In this document: in pieces, positions 31,305 through 34,899 of the stretch | Layout of the letters: every line of letters starts with the position of its first letter | Numbering within the stretch: the stretch's first letter is position 1 | From: Cyanobacteria bacterium HKST-UBA02 | GTDB lineage: Bacteria > Cyanobacteriota > Vampirovibrionia > Obscuribacterales > Obscuribacteraceae | Reading direction: 5' to 3' | Assembly (NCBI GenBank): GCA_020431945.1 | Contig: JAGQHH010000173.1 | Coordinates: 1-34,899 of the forward strand | DNA length: 34,899 bases | Notes under the pieces: model-generated | What the model saw: only the letters and a program-made list of their open reading frames with translations | Databases searched by the model: none | Told to the model about the DNA's origin: nothing | Translations under genes and position numbers: made by a program

Positions 31305-31574
31305 TATTCGGACAATATATCGCTTTCCACCGGCGGACACACCGATGTCGTCGATATAACCGGAGCGGTGGCGGACTGCGTCCGGCACAGTGCCATCACC
31401 GACGGCACCGTCACTCTTTTCGTCATCGGGCATCTGAAATCCATGGGTCCGAGCCTGATCGTGCCGGTGGCGAAAGGCAAGCTCACCCTGGGCACCTGGC
31501 AGCAGATCGTCCTCATCGATTTCGATACCCGCTCGCGAAACCGCCAGATCGCCGTGACGATCATGGGACTCTGA
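31305..31574 (+). pseudogene. yjbQ: Decayed YjbQ (UPF0047, secondary thiamine-phosphate synthase-type) gene
   Basis: The frame after the TAA at 31302 reads 'ISLSTGGHTDVVDITGAVAD' and 'ITDGTVTLFVIG', the N-terminal part of YjbQ, then jumps straight to 'HLKSMGPSLIVPVAKGKLTL' and 'GTWQQIVLIDFDTRSRNRQI', the C-terminal part. The middle (about 50-60 residues, with the acidic/His active-site stretch between 'VFVPGST...' and 'GNGHSHL') is missing without a frame break. Before the first block there is no ATG, GTG or TTG in frame. A normal YjbQ is ~135 residues; 89 codons remain. GTG 31368 could start a 68-residue piece, but it would lack half the fold. Confidence 0.8.
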
Positions 31575-31646
31575 TCCAGGTTTGCGAGTTCGCCCCGATC
31601 AATATGTCAACCAAGCCTGAACCCGCACAGGACAAGGCTTTTACTC

Positions 31647-31672
31647 TGTCACGTGTCACGCTACACGTGACA
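31647..31672. repeat. Perfect inverted repeat (hairpin) with CACGTG in each arm
   Basis: TGTCACGTGT - CACGCT - ACACGTGACA: 10-bp perfect arms, 6-nt loop, in the 115-nt spacer between the convergent YjbQ remnant and the gene at 31690. It could stop transcription from either side, since A/T-rich runs lie on both sides, or be a protein site; each arm contains the palindrome CACGTG. Confidence 0.75.
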
Positions 31673-31689
31673 AGCAATTAAAACGAACA

Positions 31690-32310
31690 CTACCGGCGTC
31701 TCGAGAGAAGCTCCTGCCTCGTCCGGTCTACGAAATGATTGAAGAACAGTAGACTGTATCGCTCCAGACGATTGTCGCTGAGGTCTTTGTCTTCAACAGT
31801 CCAGCCCTGGCCGGTGTCCTCGAAGGTCATCAGGCAGCCGAACTCCTCTTCGGCGTCGTTGAGACGAATCGCCTGCTCCACAGGAATGAGGAAGAACTTC
31901 ACCTGATCTTCCAGTCCCCTGATACTGGCGCTGAAAGCACTGGTGGCAAAACGGCAGCGGTAGAAGCACACCGCCTGTGGTGGTCTGTGGGGCCAGTCCT
32001 CGGCGATGATCTCCCGGGATTCGGCGGGGGCGTGGGCAGTGACAGCAAGAGCGCCGGGTCCGCTCAGACGGCTGAGCTCGTGAGCATAGGGCTCGAGCAG
32101 GGTAAAGATCCTGTCCACCATGGCTTTTTGATCAGTCGGGCGCCCGGAAATACGGCCTGAATTCGAAGCGGAGACATCGCTGCCGTAATAGACCCGCTCG
32201 AACTCCCTGGTCTTGACGGCGAGATGATCCATATAGTCCGGTCGTACCTGCCTGGGCGAACGATTGTGATTCTTCAAAATCAAATCAGAAAGCGTAGCTT
32301 TTGCGACCAT
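31690..32310 (-). CDS. Cytosolic protein, function unknown
   Basis: 206 residues from ATG 32310 (purine-rich GGTAGAG in front). An in-frame reading to 32418 would prepend a hydrophobic stretch but uses no good start and covers the promoter region of the divergent gene; ATG 32328 is a minor alternative. The first 60 residues are basic and polar ('LILKNHNRSPRQVRPDYM'); then comes a helix ('MVDRIFTLLEPYAHELSRL'), strands ('PQAVCFYRCRFATSAFSASI', 'DQVKFFLIPVEQAI', 'GCLMTFEDTGQGWTV') and a C-terminal helix ('RYSLLFFNHFVDRTRQELL'). No family was recognised. Divergent from SprT-like. Confidence 0.7.
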   Translation of the reverse strand: MVAKATLSDLILKNHNRSPRQVRPDYMDHLAVKTREFERVYYGSDVSASNSGRISGRPTDQKAMVDRIFTLLEPYAHELSRLSGPGALAVTAHAPAESREIIAEDWPHRPPQAVCFYRCRFATSAFSASIRGLEDQVKFFLIPVEQAIRLNDAEEEFGCLMTFEDTGQGWTVEDKDLSDNRLERYSLLFFNHFVDRTRQELLSRRR

Positions 32311-32403
32311 CTCTACCAGACATCTCATCCAGGGACCGAGCCAGATAACCAGGATAACCCTAGTCAAGAGATGAGGGTACTTAATTAAAATTGAGCCCCG
32401 GAA

Positions 32404-32429
32404 ATATACCCGGGACATACCCGGTATAT
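32404..32429. promoter_or_regulatory. Inverted repeat in the divergent spacer before the SprT-like gene
   Basis: ATATACC(C)GGG - ACATA - CCCGGTATAT, a 10-bp near-palindrome with one bulged C. ATACCCGG also recurs as a direct repeat within it. It lies about 20 nt before the -35 box of the promoter at 32448 and about 95 nt from the divergent start at 32310, so it may control one or both genes. Confidence 0.45.
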
Positions 32430-32447
32430 ACAGCCAGCGCCGCTACC

Positions 32448-32477
32448 GTGACATCTCCCGGCGCTTTACATTATAAT
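32448..32477 (+). promoter_or_regulatory. Promoter of the SprT-like / LRR operon
   Basis: GTGACA, 18-nt spacer, TATAAT (perfect -10). Transcription would begin near 32484, about 30 nt before the ATG at 32515. It is the best sigma-70-type promoter in the window. Confidence 0.7.
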
Positions 32478-32514
32478 GCTCCCGGCTTGTGGCCGGCTTA
32501 CTATCAGGGGCCTA

Positions 32515-33045
32515 ATGGATCTCGACCACGCACGCAACCTGGCGACTCAGATGATGTCTCTGTACGGGCTCAACGACTGGACGTTCGAGTTCAACAGCAG
32601 CAAACGCCAGCTCGGCGTCTGCAAAGAGAGCAAGCGCCGCATCGAGCTGTCCTCTCATTATGTTTTTCAGAATACCGAAGCCCATGTGAAAGACACGATC
32701 CTGCATGAGATCGCCCACGCCCTGGTGGGAGTGGAGCACGGCCACAACGACATCTGGAAGCGTATGTGCCGCCGGGTCGGCTGTCTGCCCAAAGCCTGCG
32801 ACAGCAGCGCCATCCTGCCCCAGGGTGCCTGGCAGGCTCGCTGTCCGGGTTGCATGACCCTTTTCCACCGCCACCGCAAACCCGCCAATGTCGCCGGAAT
32901 GTACTGCAAACGCTGCGGGGCGGTAAAAGGACGCCTGCTCTTCAAGAATGTCAGGCTGAAAGAATTCAAGCCTGTGATGCCGGGCAAGGAAGGACGCTTG
33001 AAAGAGCCGCGGCAGCTTACCCTGCCCCTGCCGGACGTTTTCTAG
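32515..33045 (+). CDS. SprT-like zinc metalloprotein
   Basis: 176 residues. The zincin motif H64-E-I-A-H68 ('ILHEIAHALVG') with a further His in 'VEHGHNDIWKRMCRRVG' gives the SprT/Spartan metallopeptidase signature. The C-terminal zinc ribbon is C110-P-G-C113 ('RCPGCMTL') and C131-K-R-C134 ('YCKRCGAV'). The relatives cut DNA-bound or other proteins; bacterial SprT roles are poorly known. An in-frame ATG at 32476 is inside the TATAAT box, so ATG 32515 is the start, with GGGG 5 nt upstream. The next gene starts 1 nt after the stop and is surely co-transcribed. Confidence 0.92.
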   Translation: MDLDHARNLATQMMSLYGLNDWTFEFNSSKRQLGVCKESKRRIELSSHYVFQNTEAHVKDTILHEIAHALVGVEHGHNDIWKRMCRRVGCLPKACDSSAILPQGAWQARCPGCMTLFHRHRKPANVAGMYCKRCGAVKGRLLFKNVRLKEFKPVMPGKEGRLKEPRQLTLPLPDVF

Positions 33046-33046
33046 C

Positions 33047-34096
33047 TTGAAAGAAGAAGAGACTGAAAACCGCCGGAGCTCCACGATCTGGCTCTGGGTC
33101 ATCGGTCTGGTGACGGTTCTGCTTGCCGTGCTCGCCGCCCTGCCCATGCTCAAAGGAGAGCTCGACTTCAGCTCGAAAGAAGAGCACGAGACTCGAAAAA
33201 CCATCAAGAAAGCCCTGGCGAAAAGATATTCACGGCTCTCCCTGCCGGACACTTTCACGGTTGAATTCCGCCGGGTGGATAACACCTGGGTCTCGAACGC
33301 CCCGGTGAACGACGAGGATCTCATCCGCCTGGCAGAAAAAGAAAGTGTCGACAATCTCAAGGTCCGGGAGTCTTGCCTGACGGCAAAAGGTCTCGAAGCT
33401 CTACTCAGAGAGCCCCTGGTCACACTGGAGCTGCACCGGCAGCCGGTGAGCCCGGCAATCTTTCCGGTGATCGCTTCGCTGCCCCGGCTCGAGCGTCTTT
33501 CTTTGAGGCAGACAAGAGGAGTCAGCCCGGCAATCGAGAAGCTCACCGGTCCGCACGGTCTCCAGAGTCTGAATCTGGAAGAGACCGATCTTGATGATGA
33601 CGGACTGGCGCACATCTGCAAGACGTTTCCGAATCTCACCTCCCTTCAGCTCGGGGAAGACCTGCGGATTACAACCACAGGACTTCAAGCTATAAGCAAC
33701 CTGCGCAAACTGCAGCTCATTGATCTAACCGGAGTCCCGGTCGACAGACAGGCTCTCCGGGCGATTTCAGAAAACGGCAAGATCAACAGGCTCTGTCTCG
33801 ATCGTTGTGGTATCACCGACGATGACCTCCCGGCTCTGCGCTCCCTTCCTCTCTACTCACTGTCTCTGCGGAGGACGAATGTGAGCGACAGAGGTCTTGC
33901 CGGTCTTTCCAGCATGAAGAGCCTGAAATATGTCAGTGTCAGGGGTTGCAAGAATGTCACCGAAAAGGGCTGTGCCGCTCTCGCGAAAAAGCTGCCCGGT
34001 CTCACCGTCGTGCTTGTCGACAGAGTGGGCAAGCGCAAAAAAGACAGGGCGATCATCGAATCGATCATGGAAGAAAACAATATGGAAGAAGAATAA
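33047..34096 (+). CDS. Membrane-anchored leucine-rich-repeat protein
   Basis: 349 residues. A charged N-terminus, one membrane helix at about 15-36 ('IWLWVIGLVTVLLAVLAAL') and a long outer or inner domain with seven to eight LRR units of the AMN1/RNI style: 'LERLSLRQTRGVSPAIEKL' in outline, 'LQSLNLEETDLDDDGLAHI', 'LTSLQLGEDLRITTTGLQAI', 'LQLIDLTGVPVDRQALRAI', 'INRLCLDRCGITDDDLPAL', 'LYSLSLRRTNVSDRGLAGL', 'LKYVSVRGCKNVTEKGCAAL'. Such horseshoe proteins bind other proteins. The start is TTG 33047, 1 nt after the SprT stop; no ATG is near the N-terminus. It is in one operon with the SprT-like gene and may deliver or control that enzyme at the membrane, an inference. Confidence 0.87.
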   Translation: MKEEETENRRSSTIWLWVIGLVTVLLAVLAALPMLKGELDFSSKEEHETRKTIKKALAKRYSRLSLPDTFTVEFRRVDNTWVSNAPVNDEDLIRLAEKESVDNLKVRESCLTAKGLEALLREPLVTLELHRQPVSPAIFPVIASLPRLERLSLRQTRGVSPAIEKLTGPHGLQSLNLEETDLDDDGLAHICKTFPNLTSLQLGEDLRITTTGLQAISNLRKLQLIDLTGVPVDRQALRAISENGKINRLCLDRCGITDDDLPALRSLPLYSLSLRRTNVSDRGLAGLSSMKSLKYVSVRGCKNVTEKGCAALAKKLPGLTVVLVDRVGKRKKDRAIIESIMEENNMEEE

Positions 34097-34120
34097 GAAG
34101 AAATGATCACATTTCAGGCC

Positions 34121-34129
34121 TGTTAAAAT
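34121..34129 (+). promoter_or_regulatory. Candidate extended -10 promoter of the ClC gene
   Basis: TG-T-TAAAAT, the same nonamer as at 11806-11814, 37 nt before the ATG at 34166. No clear -35 box. Confidence 0.4.
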
Positions 34130-34165
34130 GGTGAGTTCGGGACTTCAAGAACCCGCCTTATCGAC

Positions 34166-34899
34166 ATGGAACCTCAGAAGAAGCCCAAATCCACCAAGCA
34201 TCGGGAGCAGCCTGTAAACATAGGCGTCCTCGAAGCCTGCCTGATCGGACTGGTAGCAGCCCTGGGAGCGGTTCTTCTCAAAAATGGCGTCGGGCTCATC
34301 GGCTCACTGCGCGTCGCCGCGGCCGGCGAGCATCCTTACTACCTGCCTCTTTTCGGTCTGGCGGGCGGCACTGTAGCCGGCCTGCTCATGCAATACATCG
34401 TCCCGGAAGCCAGCGGCAGCGGCATCCCCCAGACCAAAGCCGCTCTCAACGGTGTGCCCATGCCCATGGGTTTGCGAGCCGCCACGGTCAAGCTCCTGGG
34501 CTGCATAGCATCCCTGGGCTCCGGTCTCTCTCTGGGTCGAGAAGGACCGACAGTGCACGTGGCAGCAGCCCTGTCCTCCAAGCTCAGCTCCTGGATACGC
34601 ACCTCCCCGGCGCACCGCGTGCAACTGATCGCCGCCGGTGCCGGAGCCGGTCTCGCGGCAGCCTTCAACGCTCCCCTTGCCGGTGTGCTCTTCGTTCTCG
34701 AGGAGCTGCTCCAGAAAATGTCCGGTCTGGCTGTCGGCACCACCGTAGTCGCCTGTTTCGTCGCTTCGGTGACCTCCAGACTGGTAGGTGTGCACTCGCT
34801 CGATGTCAACTTCTCGGAGCTGGCGCCCAAAGGCACATTTACTTATATTGACATTCCTTTTGTCCTGCTCCTTGGTGTCGCCGCCGGTGTCATCGGCTC
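34166..34899 (+). CDS. ClC-family chloride channel / H+-Cl- antiporter, 5' part
   Basis: The ATG at 34166 opens a frame that runs to the end of the window (244 codons), so the gene is cut off at its 3' end. ClC signatures are in order: 'GSGIPQTKAAL' (first anion-binding loop, GSGIP), 'SLGREGPTVHVAAALSS' (GREGP, with the gating glutamate), and 'AGAGAGLAAAFNAPLAGVLF' (the GxFxP-type region, here AFNAP). Several hydrophobic helices are visible (for example residues 19-45 and 62-78). The product moves chloride, possibly with protons, across the inner membrane. About 180-350 more residues, with the last helices and perhaps CBS domains, should follow outside. No strong ribosome-binding site precedes the start. 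Confidence 0.92.
   Translation, partial: MEPQKKPKSTKHREQPVNIGVLEACLIGLVAALGAVLLKNGVGLIGSLRVAAAGEHPYYLPLFGLAGGTVAGLLMQYIVPEASGSGIPQTKAALNGVPMPMGLRAATVKLLGCIASLGSGLSLGREGPTVHVAAALSSKLSSWIRTSPAHRVQLIAAGAGAGLAAAFNAPLAGVLFVLEELLQKMSGLAVGTTVVACFVASVTSRLVGVHSLDVNFSELAPKGTFTYIDIPFVLLLGVAAGVIG

Noticed and set aside
32512..33639. A 375-residue antisense frame under SprT-like and LRR genes
   Set aside because: It spans two well-supported genes and shows no family signature.

Overview
The window looks like a piece of a fairly GC-rich bacterial chromosome using the standard code. The most telling gene is a membrane-anchored Ser/Thr kinase with a small zinc-ribbon-like module (CxxC...HHC) just before the kinase domain. 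Together with YD-repeat proteins, NlpC/P60-like proteins, TPR proteins and many small unassigned membrane proteins, it recalls the Candidatus Obscuribacterales / Melainabacteria (Vampirovibrionia). That placement is inference from architecture (moderate confidence). No rRNA, tRNA, CRISPR array, transposase or phage structural gene was recognised, and no gene-free stretch exceeds about 300 bases.

Layout. 1-3981: the 3' end of a YD-repeat protein with a possible papain-like C-terminus, a secreted beta-lactamase-family serine hydrolase on the other strand, and an NlpC/P60-like protein that seems to lack its cysteine. 4.1-10.0 kb: an accessory-looking stretch of small membrane proteins, including three related ones, a DUF6745 protein and a BamE/SmpA-like lipoprotein-type gene. 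10.0-11.7 kb (minus strand): a lipoprotein, a GGDEF protein with a degenerate active site, a 49-residue peptide with a double-glycine leader signature, and the remnant of a second GGDEF C-terminus, with the peptide bracketed by a 35-bp direct repeat. 11.8-18.9 kb: metabolism and scaffold genes: an S1-like protein, a FadB/FadJ-type beta-oxidation enzyme, a VOC fusion, a TPR protein, a quinone oxidoreductase and a ribokinase-family kinase.

19.0-23.4 kb: a large protein with a thioredoxin-like domain at each end, a DUF1877 protein and two unassigned cytosolic proteins. 23.5-27.6 kb: two overlapping paralogous sensor kinases and an outer-membrane barrel gene. The first kinase keeps the phospho-acceptor His but has a ruined ATP-binding domain; the second keeps a full ATP-binding domain but has lost the His. 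They look like the two halves of one obligate heteromeric kinase. 27.6-30.7 kb (minus): a three-gene operon of a thioredoxin-like protein, the Ser/Thr kinase and a membrane protein that seems to begin at ATT. 30.8-34.9 kb: a SLOG-family protein, a decayed YjbQ gene, an unassigned gene, SprT-like metalloprotein, a leucine-rich-repeat membrane protein and the start of a ClC chloride channel/transporter running off the window.

Two otherwise continuous genes (near 19056 and 26528) carry an in-frame TGA close to a well-placed start. Many other genes here end at TGA, so this is not a changed code; it is either recent gene damage, sequence error or readthrough.
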